In this document: one piece after another, positions 44,939 to 55,036 of the stretch
Position numbering within the stretch: the first letter of the stretch is position 1
Layout: every line of letters starts with the position of its first letter
NCBI GenBank assembly: GCA_945952415.1
Contig: CAMFIF010000001.1
Coordinates: forward strand, 248,001-312,000
Source: an uncultured Rhizobium sp.
GTDB lineage: Bacteria; Pseudomonadota; Alphaproteobacteria; Rhizobiales; Rhizobiaceae
Length of the DNA: 64,000 nt
Direction of reading: 5' to 3'
Translations under genes and position numbers: made by a program
The notes under the pieces: generated by a model
Seen by the model: the letters and a program-made list of their open reading frames with translations, nothing else
The model's database searches: none
What the model was told of the DNA's origin: nothing

Positions 44939-45375
44939 GGGGCTCTCCTCGTCGATACACTGCCGAGTTCAGCCATCGGGGACCCCAAGTTTTCCCAAAC
45001 AGGTCCCCGATGGCCGGGAGATCGAACAGCCGCATCCGACGGATGCCCCGGCTTTTAAACCGAAGTTCTGGACATGACCGAGGCCTCCCGGACCGCACGG
45101 CGTACCGTTGGCATAGGAAGCTATAAGGTTCGTGATGCGCCCTTCAAGACGCAGCCGCTTCGGATGCGAGGGTTTCGACTCCCCCGGGATGACGAAATGT
45201 TTCGCCATCCTGAACAGGAAGTTAGCAGGATGACATATTCAGTCAATGCTTAATTAGAATTCATGTCGGGCTCTGTAGCTGCTCCTGAACCCGGCCCTAT
45301 TCCAATAATGAGATCTTTTGCGATTTGTCGATCGGTATAAGTTTCCGAGGCGTCAGCTGTTGCTGAAGTGGTCCC
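44939..45375. other. 437-bp hairpin-rich region between grpE and ptsN
   Basis: No recognised gene. A minus-strand frame of 79 codons (44969-45208) has no family resemblance. Several hairpins occur: 44972-44984 with 45002-45014 (13 bp, perfect), 45013-45018 with 45047-45052 enclosing a palindrome at 45032-45046, and 45187-45197 with 45200-45210. The right end (45230-45320) is clearly AT-richer than its neighbours. A structured RNA or a decayed mobile element would both fit. Confidence 0.5.
44972..45014. repeat. Perfect 13-bp inverted repeat
   Basis: GCCATCGGGGACC at 44972-44984 faces GGTCCCCGATGGC at 45002-45014 around a 17-base loop. It is too GC-rich and too exact to be chance. No T tract follows directly on either strand, so it is not a classic terminator. 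Confidence 0.8.
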
Positions 45376-45840
45376 TCACACCGGATTGACGGTCGGCTCC
45401 TGGGTCAGGCAGGCATAGAGCGCCGAGGCGGATTCGGTCGAGCGGAGCTTGGTCACCAGATCCTGGTCGCGGAAAAGCCGTGCGATGCGGGACAGTGCCT
45501 TCAGGTGGTCGGCACCCGCGCCTTCCGGGGCGAGCAGCAGGAAGACGAGATCGACTGGCTGGTCGTCCAGTGCTTCGAAATCGACAGGCGTCTCGAGGCG
45601 TGCAAAGACGCCGGCGATGGAATGGAGCTGTTTCAGCTTGCCGTGGGGAATGGCGATGCCGTTGCCGACGCCCGTGGATCCCAGCCGCTCGCGCTGCAGG
45701 ATAACGTCGAAGATCTCCCGTTCCGGCAGGCCAGTGGTTCTGGCAGCCCGGGCAGCCAGTTCCTGCAACACCTGTTTCTTGGAATTGACCCGGAGGGCAG
45801 GGATGATCGCATCGTCTTGCAGCAAATCTGCCAACGCCAT
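45376..45840 (-). CDS. ptsN: PTS IIA-like nitrogen regulatory protein PtsN
   Basis: EIIA-Ntr domain protein of the nitrogen phosphotransferase system, a regulatory phospho-acceptor that affects potassium, nitrogen and stress control. It is 154 residues, with the phosphorylated histidine in GVGNGIAIPHGK (His66). The rest follows the EIIA fold (LETPVDFEALDDQPVDLVFLLLAP). ATG at 45840 gives the standard length. It follows hpf in the conserved lptCAB-rpoN-hpf-ptsN block. Confidence 0.95.
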   Translation of the reverse strand: MALADLLQDDAIIPALRVNSKKQVLQELAARAARTTGLPEREIFDVILQRERLGSTGVGNGIAIPHGKLKQLHSIAGVFARLETPVDFEALDDQPVDLVFLLLAPEGAGADHLKALSRIARLFRDQDLVTKLRSTESASALYACLTQEPTVNPV

Positions 45841-45917
45841 TCTTTTGGTCCTTCGTACCGCCGGGAACGCTTCAGGCCGGGGAAAGCGGCATGCCACTTC
45901 CCCTGGCCGAAGGCCGA

Positions 45918-46490
45918 TCAGCCCTTGATGTTTGCAGCATCAATCCAGCCGATATTGCCGTCCTGGCGGCGATACACGATGTTGAGGTGCTCGCTGCCCG
46001 GGTTACGGAACATCAGCACCGGCTCGTCCGTCATGTCGAGCGCCATGACGGCGGACGCGACGGACATGGTTTTCAGTTTCTTCGTGCTTTCCGCAACGAT
46101 GGCGGGCGCGAAATTATCCGGAGCTTCCTCGTCATCCTCAATGCCCGTGTCCATGACCGTATAAGCCACTTCCACATGGCCATTGCCGGCACCGAGATGG
46201 TGGTCCTTCAGCTTGCGCTTGTAGCGGCGCAGGCGCTTTTCCACGCGGTCGAACGCCATGTCGAAGGCCTGTTGCGGATCGTTTGCCTCACCAGCCGCAT
46301 GCAGGTTCGCGCCCGAATCCAGATGCAGGCGGCAATCGGCTGAAAAACGGGATCCCGACTTCTCGACGATAACCTGGCCGGAATAGCCGCCATCGAAGTA
46401 CTTCTTGATGGCATCGCCAATCTGGTTTTCGATCCGGAGACGGAAGGCATCGCCAATCTCCATATGCTTGCCGGCTATACGAACGCTCAT
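45918..46490 (-). CDS. hpf: Ribosome hibernation promoting factor, long form
   Basis: Long-type HPF that dimerises 70S ribosomes in stationary phase. The 190-residue protein has the N-terminal S30Ae/YfiA domain (MSVRIAGKHMEIGDAFRLRIE in pattern to HVEVAYTVMD) and the C-terminal dimerisation domain (DEPVLMFRNPGSEHLNIVYRRQDGNIGWID). It lies downstream of rpoN on the same strand, a conserved position in proteobacteria. Confidence 0.95.
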   Translation of the reverse strand: MSVRIAGKHMEIGDAFRLRIENQIGDAIKKYFDGGYSGQVIVEKSGSRFSADCRLHLDSGANLHAAGEANDPQQAFDMAFDRVEKRLRRYKRKLKDHHLGAGNGHVEVAYTVMDTGIEDDEEAPDNFAPAIVAESTKKLKTMSVASAVMALDMTDEPVLMFRNPGSEHLNIVYRRQDGNIGWIDAANIKG

Positions 46491-46715
46491 GGCACTCCCC
46501 TTCTACTTGGTGATTTGCAAGGGTCAGTCTACGCCAACCCAGCAATGCATCCAAGCATTTCGCGCGACGAAGTGGATCTTGGTAACGGGCTTCCTTCCGC
46601 AGGTCGTCCTCGGTCCCGTTATGAACGCCGTGTGCCGTCGGGCGGGGCTTCTACTCTCGTTCCAAGCCCATTGTCAATCATTTGTTAAGGGGTAGCGCCC
46701 TGTCCGAAGGCCCCT

Positions 46716-48257
46716 TTACAGCGTGGCGTTGAGCCGCGCTTCGGCCATTTTCTCTCGCCGCCGCTGCACGGAGGAGGGAATGTTCATCGCCTCCCTGTAC
46801 TTGGCGACGGTTCGCCGCGCGAGCTGGATGCCGGCCCCCGCAAGCATGGAGACGATATCGTCATCGGAGAGGATCTCGGTCGCACTTTCCGCCGCAATCA
46901 GCGCCTTGATGCGGTTGCGCACGGCCTCGGCCGAATGGGCGTCTCCGCCTTCCATGGCGGCAATCGAGACGGTGAAGAAGTATTTGAGCTCGAAGACACC
47001 CCGGGGTGTCTCCATATATTTGTTCGAGGTCACCCGGCTGACGGTCGATTCATGCACGCCGATCGCATCCGCCACCGCCTTCAGCGTCAGCGGCCGCAGA
47101 TGGTCGATGCCATTGAGCAGGAAGGCATCCTGCTGGCGCACGATTTCCTCCGCCACCTTCAGGATCGTGCGGGCCCGCTGGTCGAGGCTTCGCACCAGCC
47201 AGTTCGCCGTCTGCAGGCAGTTGCCGAGAAATTGCTGGTCCTCCTCCGGCCGCAGCCGCCCGGCGAGCACCCGGCTATGATAGGTCTGGTTGATCAGCAC
47301 CCGCGGCTGTGTGGCAGGGTTCAGGTCCACCAGCCAGCTCATATCCGGCCCCTGCCGCACGATAACATCTGCCACCACCGCCTCGGCCATGCTGCCGCCG
47401 AAGCCGCTGCCCGGCTTCGGATTCAGCCTGCGGATTTCCGAGAGCATGGCGAAGAGATCCTCCTCGCTCGCCTTGCAGATCCGCTTCAGGCTCTGGAAAT
47501 CGCGCTTGCCCAACAGATCGAGATGGTCGAGCAGCGCTTCCATCATCGGGTCCAGACGGTTGAGCTGGCCAAGCTGGATCGACAGGCATTCCTTGAGCGA
47601 GCGCGCAAAGACGCCGGCGGGTTCCAGGCTTTGCAGCCCCTTGAGGATGCGCTCGCCATCCTCCGGCTTGAGGCCGAGCCGCGCGGCCATCTCGGCAACC
47701 GCGGTGCCGTCCACATAGCCCGTATCCTCGATCAGCCCGGCAAGTGCCTCGGCGGCCCGGCGGTCGCGCGGATCGACAAAGACGAACGCAATCTGCTGCA
47801 GGATATGGTCGAGAAGCGAGGGCGCCTGCGCCTGCATGTCATCGGGCTCGAAACCCTCGCCGCCCGACGGACCAAAACCCTCCAGCAACGCGCCCTCCGC
47901 CACGGGTCCGGGAAGATCTTCCTCCGGCGCGGCCTCGCGGAAATTCTGGTCCATCTCGGCCGCAAGCCCGTTCGCCGCACCGGTATTTTCGCTTTCGTAC
48001 CACTCGGCCGAAAGATCGCCGCTGTCATTGAGCAGGCTTCGCTCGCTGCCCTCCTCCTGCGGAGCCGCCTCGGCACCGGTCTCCTCCGGCTCGTCCCCCG
48101 TCAGAAGTTCAAGAAGCGGATTGCGCTCGATTTCAAGTTCGATGAATTGCAGGAGTTCGAGATGCGGCATCTGCAGCAGCTGGATGGATTGCATCAGCTG
48201 CGGGGTCATCACCAGCGACTGGCTCTGGCGTTGATAAAGGCTGGCAGAAAGAGCCAT
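46716..48257 (-). CDS. rpoN: RNA polymerase sigma-54 factor
   Basis: Sigma factor for nitrogen, C4-dicarboxylate and motility genes; it needs AAA+ activators to melt promoters. The 513-residue product has the glutamine-rich region I (QRQSQSLVMTPQLMQSIQLLQM), an acidic region II, the HTH (VHESTVSRVTSNKYMETPRG), and the RpoN box ARRTVAKYRE near the C terminus. ATG at 48257 gives the family start MALSASL; an ATG at 48269 with AAGGGAG is an equal candidate. It follows the lpt genes. Confidence 0.96.
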   Translation of the reverse strand: MALSASLYQRQSQSLVMTPQLMQSIQLLQMPHLELLQFIELEIERNPLLELLTGDEPEETGAEAAPQEEGSERSLLNDSGDLSAEWYESENTGAANGLAAEMDQNFREAAPEEDLPGPVAEGALLEGFGPSGGEGFEPDDMQAQAPSLLDHILQQIAFVFVDPRDRRAAEALAGLIEDTGYVDGTAVAEMAARLGLKPEDGERILKGLQSLEPAGVFARSLKECLSIQLGQLNRLDPMMEALLDHLDLLGKRDFQSLKRICKASEEDLFAMLSEIRRLNPKPGSGFGGSMAEAVVADVIVRQGPDMSWLVDLNPATQPRVLINQTYHSRVLAGRLRPEEDQQFLGNCLQTANWLVRSLDQRARTILKVAEEIVRQQDAFLLNGIDHLRPLTLKAVADAIGVHESTVSRVTSNKYMETPRGVFELKYFFTVSIAAMEGGDAHSAEAVRNRIKALIAAESATEILSDDDIVSMLAGAGIQLARRTVAKYREAMNIPSSVQRRREKMAEARLNATL

Positions 48258-48436
48258 GATGGCCGCCATTACTCCCTTGCCGGAACCGAACGCAACAGGA
48301 GGTACCGACGAACAATTGAAACTGGCCCGAAAATTGCTTGTTTTTCTCTCCGGGTCAATCCTTGCCGGCCCGCCGGGCATGGCAATTTTCGCTTGTTCCT
48401 TCAGGAAAGCGGTCGGAATGCGCCACTATAATCGAT

Positions 48437-49231
48437 TCAAAGGCTGAAATTATCACCCAGGTAAAGGCGGCGCACATCCGGATTGTTGATGATCTCGTCC
48501 GCCCGGCCATGGGTCAGCACTTCACCCGCATGGATGATATAGGCCCGATCGATGAGGCCCAGCGTCTCGCGCACATTGTGATCGGTGATCAGAACGCCGA
48601 TGCCGCGGGCGGTGAGATGGCGCACGAGATTCTGGATATCGGCCACCGAAATGGGGTCCACGCCCGCAAAGGGCTCGTCGAGCAGCATGAAGTTAGGGTC
48701 GCTTGCAAGCGCCCGGGCAATTTCGAGACGCCGGCGCTCGCCGCCCGAAAGCGCCACCGCCGGCGACTTGCGCAGCCGCTCGATATGGAATTCCTCCAGC
48801 AGCTCGGAAAGCTTGCGTTCCCGGTCGCGGCGGTTGGAGATATGCACCTCCAGCACCGCATTGATATTCTGCTCGACCGTCAGCCCGCGAAAGATCGAGG
48901 CTTCCTGCGGCAGATAGCCGACCCCCAGCCGTGCCCGGCGATACATGGGCATGGTCGTGACATCGCGGCCGTTGAGGTGGATCGAGCCCTGATCGACCGG
49001 CACCAGGCCGGTGATCATGTAGAAGCAGGTGGTCTTGCCCGCGCCATTGGGGCCGAGAAGGCCCACGGCCTCGCCGCGGCGCACGACCAGCGAAGCGCCG
49101 TTCACCACCCGGCGGGCACGATAGGTTTTCGTCAGCCCGCGCGCGATCAGCGTTCCCTCATAGCGGGAAAGATCGGCAGGCTGGGCCGTGGCGGCCTTGC
49201 TTTCGGGAGTACCGGACGGGGAGGCGGTCAC
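48437..49231 (-). CDS. lptB: LPS export ABC transporter ATP-binding protein LptB
   Basis: Cytoplasmic ATPase of the LptB2FGC machine that extracts lipopolysaccharide from the inner membrane. The 264-residue protein has Walker A GPNGAGKTTCF, signature LSGGERRRLEIARALA, and Walker B FMLLDEPFAGVDP, with an N-terminal extension of about 25 residues. It starts 15 bases after lptA, forming an lptC-lptA-lptB operon that probably continues into rpoN. LptF and LptG are not in the window. Confidence 0.95.
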   Translation of the reverse strand: MTASPSGTPESKAATAQPADLSRYEGTLIARGLTKTYRARRVVNGASLVVRRGEAVGLLGPNGAGKTTCFYMITGLVPVDQGSIHLNGRDVTTMPMYRRARLGVGYLPQEASIFRGLTVEQNINAVLEVHISNRRDRERKLSELLEEFHIERLRKSPAVALSGGERRRLEIARALASDPNFMLLDEPFAGVDPISVADIQNLVRHLTARGIGVLITDHNVRETLGLIDRAYIIHAGEVLTHGRADEIINNPDVRRLYLGDNFSL

Positions 49232-49246
49232 GGGGAGGATATGTCC

Positions 49247-49798
49247 TTACTGCTTTTTCTGGCTTTTCGGGTCCAGCTGGATGCGCACGCGTCCGCCGCA
49301 GGCCTGCAGATGGGCCTCGCCGGTATTGGCGTGAACGGTCAGCTTGCAGCCGACGAACACATTCTGCTGGTCGCTCAGCACCACCTGCTTGCCCTCGAGC
49401 ACGAAGACCTGGCTTGCCATTTCGAAGGAGCCGGTATCGCCGGTGGCCTGCTGCGTGCCGGAATTCAGGAGCACGCCGCCCGAAAGCTCGATGCGCTCGA
49501 TATCCGTATTGCCGGCGGTCATGGATTTGCCGCCGCTCTTGTAGTGGACCACCATATGGCCCGATTTCAGCGAAGTCGTGCCCTGGATGACGGAGACATT
49601 GCCCTGGAAGACGGCAATCTTCTCCTGTTCCTTGATCTCCAGCTGGTCGCTTTCGATCTGGATCGGCTGGTCATTGGAGAGTTTCAGCCCTTCCATCTGG
49701 CTGCTCGCCGCCTGTGCAAACGCCGGCAGCGGCGCCAGACTGATGGCAGCGGACAAAAGGGTAATCAGCAGGCGAGCGCGCGGCATGTTCGACACCAT
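49247..49798 (-). CDS. lptA: LPS transport periplasmic protein LptA
   Basis: Periplasmic OstA/LptA-domain bridge protein that carries lipopolysaccharide to the outer membrane. The 183-residue precursor has a signal peptide (RARLLITLLSAAISLAPLPA with a probable cut after AFA) and the beta-jellyroll repeats starting QPIQIESDQLEIKEQEKIAVFQGNV. The ATG at 49798 gives a proper signal; a frame start at 49864 would overlap lptC. It lies 10 bases after lptC. Confidence 0.93.
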   Translation of the reverse strand: MVSNMPRARLLITLLSAAISLAPLPAFAQAASSQMEGLKLSNDQPIQIESDQLEIKEQEKIAVFQGNVSVIQGTTSLKSGHMVVHYKSGGKSMTAGNTDIERIELSGGVLLNSGTQQATGDTGSFEMASQVFVLEGKQVVLSDQQNVFVGCKLTVHANTGEAHLQACGGRVRIQLDPKSQKKQ

Positions 49799-49808
49799 GG
49801 AAGGACCT

Positions 49809-50510
49809 TCATAATTTCGTCTTGTGCACGGCAGCGGCTTCGATCGAAACCTTGACCTTGCCACGGAAGAGAATGGTGCGCCCCTTATCGGTCATATTCA
49901 TGCTTTCGGCAAGAATCGATGCGGATTTTGTGCTGATGGAAACGGGCTTGGCACTTTCCATCCGGCCGGCCTTCACATCCAGGTTCGCCGCCTGGAAATC
50001 CGCGCGGATCCCGGAATTGAGATTGATGGAAAAGGGAGCCGTCATCTTCAGGTCGTCCTTGGCGCGGTTATAGAGCGCTTCGATGGCGGTCACGCTTGCC
50101 AGCACGTCCTTGGAAACCGGCACCGAGGCCTTGATCGTCTGAAGCGTGATCAGGTCGGGATTCTTGATGTCCTGCAACGCCCGCTCGGCCAGCATCGTAT
50201 AGCTGATGCCCTCATTGTTGCGGCCGGAGACCGCGGGCTTTTCCATGACGATCTTGCCATTCTCGATCTTAACGCCCCCGACCGAAATATTCTCCGGGAG
50301 ATAGGCGCGCACCACCGACACCGCGATGAAGGCGAGGGAGATGATCAGCGCTGCAACTGGAAGCAGCACCTTCAGGCGCCGAACCCGGCGCGAATGCGCC
50401 ATGGCCGAGGCATAGCTGCTCTGGAAGGGCAGCTTTCCCTTGATGATCTGACCGCGTGCCATGAACTTCAATGATGCTTCCTTGTTGCGTTGCGGGCTTT
50501 CGGCGCTCAC
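49809..50510 (-). CDS. lptC: LPS export protein LptC
   Basis: Single-span inner-membrane protein that passes lipopolysaccharide from LptFG to LptA. The 233-residue protein has a cytoplasmic N terminus of about 45 residues, a membrane helix (LKVLLPVAALIISLAFIAVSVV), and a periplasmic LptC jellyroll ending in the MTDKGRTILFRGKVKVSIEAAAV strand pattern. Sequence conservation is low in this family; the call rests on the topology and on its place before lptA and lptB. Confidence 0.9.
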   Translation of the reverse strand: MSAESPQRNKEASLKFMARGQIIKGKLPFQSSYASAMAHSRRVRRLKVLLPVAALIISLAFIAVSVVRAYLPENISVGGVKIENGKIVMEKPAVSGRNNEGISYTMLAERALQDIKNPDLITLQTIKASVPVSKDVLASVTAIEALYNRAKDDLKMTAPFSINLNSGIRADFQAANLDVKAGRMESAKPVSISTKSASILAESMNMTDKGRTILFRGKVKVSIEAAAVHKTKL

Positions 50511-50670
50511 CGGGCGTTTCCCGGCTTCGGCGCCGCCCTTAATGACGTCCTATTATGGAAAAATTGAAGCGGCGTTTAAAGGAACCCTATGCGACCAGCG
50601 CGATGTACACTAAAAATCGCCGGTAGCAAAGTTGAACTCGGCGTGACACAGGCGAATAGGGAGGTCGGCG

Positions 50671-51618
50671 ATGGATCCGATGATGCTCGCAGACAGGCGT
50701 AAACTCAGGCGAAAGGTCACCTTCTGGCGGATCGTGGCCGCCCTCATGGTGGTTGTGGTGGGCTTTGCCCTGTTCCGCTTCGCCGGTGAGGAAGGCACCT
50801 TTGCCAAGCCGCATATCGCGCGAATCAACCTCAGCGGGATAATCCAGGATGACCCGGAACTGCTCGCCCGGCTGAAGAAGATCGAGGAGACGGATGCGGT
50901 CAAGGGCCTCATCGTGTCCATTTCGTCGCCCGGCGGCACGACCTATGGCGGCGAGCGCATCTTCAAGGCGATCCGCGCTGTGGCGGCAAAAAAGCCGGTC
51001 GTTTCCGACGTGCGCACGCTTGCCGCCTCGGCTGGCTACATGGTGGCGGTTGCCGGTGATACGATCTTTGCCGGCGAATCCTCGATCACCGGGTCGATCG
51101 GGGTGATTTTCGAATATCCGCAGGCGAAGCCGCTGCTGGACAAGCTCGGCGTCTCGCTGGAGGAAATCAAGTCGGCGCCGCTGAAGGCCGAACCTTCGCC
51201 CTTCCACACTCCGCCGGAAGAGGCCAAGACCATGATCCGCACCATGGTGATGGACAGCTACGACTGGTTCGTGGATCTCGTGGCCGACCGCCGCAAGCTC
51301 CCGCGGGCCGAAGTGCTGCGCCTTGCCGATGGCCGCATCCTCACGGGCCGGCAGGCTCTCAAGGAAAAGCTCGTCGACACGCTCGGCGGCGACACCGAAA
51401 TTCTTGCCTACTTCAAGAGCCGCGGCATCGACGACAAGCTCTCGATCGAGGAATGGAAACCCGCCGACGAGAACGGCTATTTCGGCATGGGCAGCCTTGT
51501 GCGCACCACCTTGCGCCTGGCCGGTGTGGATGCGGGACAAATGCCGTCGGATTTCGTCAACTTCCTGCGCGGCAAGTTGTTCCTTGACGGTCTGGTCTCC
51601 GTTTGGCAGGTTGATTGA
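50671..51618 (+). CDS. sppA: Signal peptide peptidase SppA (S49)
   Basis: Inner-membrane protease that degrades cleaved signal peptides. The 315-residue short form has an N-terminal membrane helix (residues about 18-38) and the serine-lysine dyad: Ser120 in [10 protein letters not shown] and Lys172 in PLKAEPSPF, spaced as in the Bacillus enzyme. GGGAGG precedes the ATG. It is divergent from lptC and followed 34 bases later by ihfB. Confidence 0.93.
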   Translation: MDPMMLADRRKLRRKVTFWRIVAALMVVVVGFALFRFAGEEGTFAKPHIARINLSGIIQDDPELLARLKKIEETDAVKGLIVSISSPGGTTYGGERIFKAIRAVAAKKPVVSDVRTLAASAGYMVAVAGDTIFAGESSITGSIGVIFEYPQAKPLLDKLGVSLEEIKSAPLKAEPSPFHTPPEEAKTMIRTMVMDSYDWFVDLVADRRKLPRAEVLRLADGRILTGRQALKEKLVDTLGGDTEILAYFKSRGIDDKLSIEEWKPADENGYFGMGSLVRTTLRLAGVDAGQMPSDFVNFLRGKLFLDGLVSVWQVD

Positions 51619-51652
51619 GAAAGAAAAACAAACTGTTTCCTTGGGGGAAAAC

Positions 51653-51961
51653 GTGATCAAATCGGAACTGGTGCAGATCGTTGCCGCCCGTAACCCGCAT
51701 CTCTATCACCGGGACGTCGAAAACATCGTCAATGCGGTGCTCGACGAGATCACGGATGCGCTGGCCGCCGGAAACCGGGTCGAGCTGCGAGGCTTTGGGG
51801 CCTTTTCCGTGAAGAACCGTCCCTCCCGCTCGGGCCGCAATCCGCGCACCGGCGACAGCGTTTTCGTCGAGGAAAAATGGGTGCCCTTCTTCAAGACCGG
51901 CAAGGAGCTGCGCGAGCGGCTCAATCCGGGTCAGCCCGATACGGATGGCGATTCCGACTGA
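51653..51961 (+). CDS. ihfB: Integration host factor subunit beta
   Basis: DNA-bending HU/IHF-family protein, 102 residues. It begins with GTG at 51653 behind GGGGGAAAA (family start [22 protein letters not shown]). The DNA-binding arm [25 protein letters not shown] is intact with the IHF-type proline. A C-terminal acidic tail (QPDTDGDSD) is usual for rhizobial IhfB. It probably shares a message with sppA. Confidence 0.95.
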   Translation: MIKSELVQIVAARNPHLYHRDVENIVNAVLDEITDALAAGNRVELRGFGAFSVKNRPSRSGRNPRTGDSVFVEEKWVPFFKTGKELRERLNPGQPDTDGDSD

Positions 51962-52088
51962 GGCAAATGGCCCCGTTACGGCTCGCCGGGAGCGGAGAAA
52001 GCTTGCCGTCCGGGCGGCATGTCCTGTATCCCGGTGCCCGTGAGGCGCAGCCCCTGCTTCGCCATTCGACTGCAGAAGGAGATCTTCG

Positions 52089-52415
52089 ATGATCCGCAAG
52101 GCTTTCAACGTGGTGATCCTCATTCCCCTCGCCATCATCCTGATCGTGCTGTCCGTCGCCAACCGCCAGACGGTCGCCATGGCGCTGAACCCCTTCCGGC
52201 CGGATGACAGCCTTCTTCGACTGGAAGCGCCCTTCTTCGTCTTCCTCTTCGGTGCGCTGATTGCCGGCATGATTCTCGGCTCCCTCGTGACCTGGTTCGC
52301 CCAGGGCAAGCATCGCCGCCGCGCCCGCGTCCTTCGGGACGAGAGCCTGAAATGGCAGCAGCAGGCATCGGCGACGGGTCCGAAACCGTCTGCGCCCCGC
52401 CAGATCGGTGCCTGA
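52089..52415 (+). CDS. LapA (DUF1049) domain membrane protein
   Basis: A 108-residue protein with two hydrophobic segments (about 8-25 and 48-70) separated by a short loop, matching the lipopolysaccharide assembly protein A (LapA/DUF1049) domain. In enterobacteria LapA helps control LPS levels. The rest is a basic cytoplasmic tail. AAGGAGA precedes the ATG. Confidence 0.85.
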   Translation: MIRKAFNVVILIPLAIILIVLSVANRQTVAMALNPFRPDDSLLRLEAPFFVFLFGALIAGMILGSLVTWFAQGKHRRRARVLRDESLKWQQQASATGPKPSAPRQIGA

Positions 52416-52505
52416 ACCCGGCCCGGAGGAGCGTCGGGCTTTGCCAAGTCCCGCCCCATTTGCTATGGCCGCGGCTGAACGAATGTGGAAGAGAAGAACC
52501 GTCTC

Positions 52506-53630
52506 GTGAAGAACAGGGAACGCCGGCCCGGCGCCGCGAAAGCCACGCCCTCCGGCGGCAAGGCCAAGATATCGTCCAGACCCCCGCGTGCCGCCGAGGG
52601 CGAAAAACGGGCGCCCGCAAAGCAGCAGGTGAATCGCCGGGAAGACGTGCGCGCCGCCCCTCCGAAATCCGTGCCGGAGGAAGCGCCCGCCCGTCCGCTG
52701 AAGGAGCGCACCGGCGCGCGCCCGGCCGAGCGCGTGCCCGTCATTCTCGAAACGCCGGGGGCCGGGGATTTCCACCTGATCGACAGCGGCAACCAGCTGA
52801 AGCTCGAGCAATACGGTCCCTACCGCATCGTCCGGCCCGAGGGGCAGGCCCTCTGGAGACCGTCGCTGCCCGCCCATCACTGGGAAAAGGTGGATGCCGT
52901 CTTTACCGGCGATGTGGATGAGGAAGGTGCGGGCCGCTGGCGCTTCCCGCGTGAGGCGCTGGGCGAAACCTGGCCGCTGCAATTGCTGGACGTGGATTTC
53001 CACGGCCGCTTCACCTCTTTCCGCCATGTCGGCGTCTTTCCCGAGCAGATCGTCCACTGGAGCTGGATGAAGGCGGAGATCGAGGCCGCGAGACGCCCGC
53101 TGAAGGTTCTGAACCTCTTCGGCTATACCGGCGTCGCCTCGCTGATTGCCGCCCGTGCCGGGGCGGAGGTGACCCATGTGGATGCCTCCAAGAAAGCGAT
53201 TGGCTGGGGCCGGGAGAACCAGTCGCTCAGCCGACTTGACCGGGCGCCGATCCGCTGGATTTGCGAGGATGCGATGAAGTTCATCCTGCGCGAGGAGCGC
53301 CGCGGCAACCGCTACGACATCATCCTTACCGATCCGCCGAAATTCGGCCGCGGGCCGAATGGTGAGGTCTGGCACCTCTTCGATCACCTGCCGCTGATGC
53401 TGGACATCTGCCGCGAGCTTCTCACGCCCGAGGCGCGGGGGTTGGTGCTGACCGCCTATTCCATCCGGGCGAGCTTCTATTCGATCCACGAGCTGATGCG
53501 CGAAACCATGCGCGGACGCGGCGGCGTGGTGGAATCGGGCGAACTCGTGATCCGGGAAAGCGGCCTTTCCGGCAAGGAAACCGGCCGCGCCCTCTCCACC
53601 TCCCTCTTCAGCCGCTGGGTACCGAAATGA
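52506..53630 (+). CDS. Class I SAM-dependent rRNA-type methyltransferase
   Basis: A protein of about 374 residues with a Methyltrans_SAM domain like RlmI/RlmK. The SAM loop is [15 protein letters not shown], the acidic strand follows as [17 protein letters not shown], and the catalytic-type motif is [13 protein letters not shown]. The first about 80 residues are basic and proline/alanine-rich, likely a disordered RNA-binding tail. Starts are uncertain: GTG at 52506 (after GAAGAGAAG) is used; GTG at 52485 is in frame. The stop overlaps the next gene by 4 bases. Confidence 0.85.
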   Translation: MKNRERRPGAAKATPSGGKAKISSRPPRAAEGEKRAPAKQQVNRREDVRAAPPKSVPEEAPARPLKERTGARPAERVPVILETPGAGDFHLIDSGNQLKLEQYGPYRIVRPEGQALWRPSLPAHHWEKVDAVFTGDVDEEGAGRWRFPREALGETWPLQLLDVDFHGRFTSFRHVGVFPEQIVHWSWMKAEIEAARRPLKVLNLFGYTGVASLIAARAGAEVTHVDASKKAIGWGRENQSLSRLDRAPIRWICEDAMKFILREERRGNRYDIILTDPPKFGRGPNGEVWHLFDHLPLMLDICRELLTPEARGLVLTAYSIRASFYSIHELMRETMRGRGGVVESGELVIRESGLSGKETGRALSTSLFSRWVPK

Positions 53631-54490
53631 ACGACAGGCGTCACGATCAGGATGGCGGCCCGCGCCGCGTGGGACAGGTGAAGGAAGTTACAAGCCTCAC
53701 CAATCCGATCATCAAGGACATCAAGGCCCTGTCACTGAAGAAGCACCGGGACGAAAGCCGCACCTTCCTGGCGGAGGGCCTGAAGCTCGTCATCGATGCG
53801 CAGGAACTGGGCTGGACGATCCGCACGCTCATCTATTCCAAGGCCGGGCGTGGCAAGCCGGCGGTGGAGCAGGCTGCTGCCCGTACCGTCGCCTCCGGAG
53901 GCCTGGTGCTCGAAGTCAGCGAAAAGGTCATGGGTTCGATCACCCGGCGCGACAATCCGCAGATGGTCTCCGCCGTCTTCGAGCAGCGTTGGGCCCCGCT
54001 TTCCTCTTTCCGCCCGAAGAGCGACGAAACCTATGTGGCGCTCGACCGGGTGCGCGATCCCGGCAATCTCGGCACGATCATCCGCACGGCGGATGCGGCC
54101 GGTGCCTCCGGCATCATCCTGGTCGGCGATACCACCGATCCCTTCTCGCTGGAAACGGTGCGGGCCACCATGGGCTCGCTCTTTGCCATGCCGCTCGCCC
54201 GGGCAAGCCTTTCGGAATTCCTCGACTGGAAGAAGAAGGCCGATGCCCGCATCGTCGCCACCCATCTTGCGGGCGCCGTCGATTACCGGACGATCGACTA
54301 CAAGTCCAAACCGACCGTTCTCCTGATGGGCAACGAGCAATCCGGCCTGCCGGACGAACTGGCAAAGGCGGCGGATCAGCTGGCCCGCATTCCCCAGCAG
54401 GGCCGGGCGGATTCGCTCAATCTGGCGGTTGCCACGGCCGTTATGCTTTTCGAGGCGCGCCGCCATCTTCTCTCGCTGGATGCCCGCTGA
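53627..54490 (+). CDS. TrmH/SpoU family RNA 2'-O-methyltransferase
   Basis: A 287-residue SPOUT methyltransferase. The N-terminal substrate-binding region is followed by the knot motifs [28 protein letters not shown] (motif 1), [14 protein letters not shown] (motif 2) and [17 protein letters not shown] (motif 3). It probably modifies rRNA or tRNA; the target is not assigned. It overlaps the methyltransferase gene upstream by 4 bases and lspA by 1, so all three are translationally coupled. Confidence 0.92.
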   Translation: MNDRRHDQDGGPRRVGQVKEVTSLTNPIIKDIKALSLKKHRDESRTFLAEGLKLVIDAQELGWTIRTLIYSKAGRGKPAVEQAAARTVASGGLVLEVSEKVMGSITRRDNPQMVSAVFEQRWAPLSSFRPKSDETYVALDRVRDPGNLGTIIRTADAAGASGIILVGDTTDPFSLETVRATMGSLFAMPLARASLSEFLDWKKKADARIVATHLAGAVDYRTIDYKSKPTVLLMGNEQSGLPDELAKAADQLARIPQQGRADSLNLAVATAVMLFEARRHLLSLDAR

Positions 54491-54981
54491 TGACGGCCCG
54501 GGTCTCGCCCTTTGCCCGGCCGCTGCCGATCCTGGCGCTGGTGGTCGTCGCAATCCTCCTCGATCAGGCCTCCAAGATCGCGGTCGAGCACTATTTGCCC
54601 TTCGAGACGGGCGTGCCCGTACTGCCCTTCCTCGCCCTCTTCCGCACCTATAATCTGGGCGTCGCCTTTTCCATGCTGGCTGACGCGGATGGCTGGTTCA
54701 TCGTCGGCATGCGGCTTGCCATCGTCGCCTTCGTCCTCTGGCTCTGGAGGCGCACGTCCTCCGACCGGCTCTTTGCCCATCCGGGTTATGCCCTGATCAT
54801 TGCCGGCGCAGCCGGCAACCTGATCGACCGCTTCCTGTATGGCCATGTGGTGGATTTCATTCTCTTCCACACCGAGACCTGGTCCTTTGCCGTCTTCAAT
54901 CTGGCCGACAGTTTCATCACCCTTGGCGCAGGCCTGGTGATCCTCGACGAGCTGCTGCCCAAAAAAAGCACGGATGCCTAG
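54490..54981 (+). CDS. lspA: Lipoprotein signal peptidase (signal peptidase II)
   Basis: Aspartyl protease of the inner membrane that cleaves prolipoproteins after lipid attachment. The 163-residue protein has four hydrophobic segments and both catalytic aspartates: Asp113 in GNLIDR and Asp140 in FNLADS. The LDQASK motif (25-30) and the YNLGVAFS segment (54-61) are standard. It starts inside the stop of the TrmH gene (TGATG). Confidence 0.96.
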   Translation: MTARVSPFARPLPILALVVVAILLDQASKIAVEHYLPFETGVPVLPFLALFRTYNLGVAFSMLADADGWFIVGMRLAIVAFVLWLWRRTSSDRLFAHPGYALIIAGAAGNLIDRFLYGHVVDFILFHTETWSFAVFNLADSFITLGAGLVILDELLPKKSTDA

Positions 54982-55036
54982 AATTTTAGCCTTTTCCTGA
55001 AGCGAACGGGAAGGGCTCCCCGCTAGCCTTCGCGGC

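Noticed and set aside
44960..45240. A tRNA or permuted tmRNA
   Set aside because: Some bases resemble a T-arm (GGGTTTCGACTCC), but the stem does not pair, no CCA or acceptor stem fits, and no tag-peptide reading frame is present.
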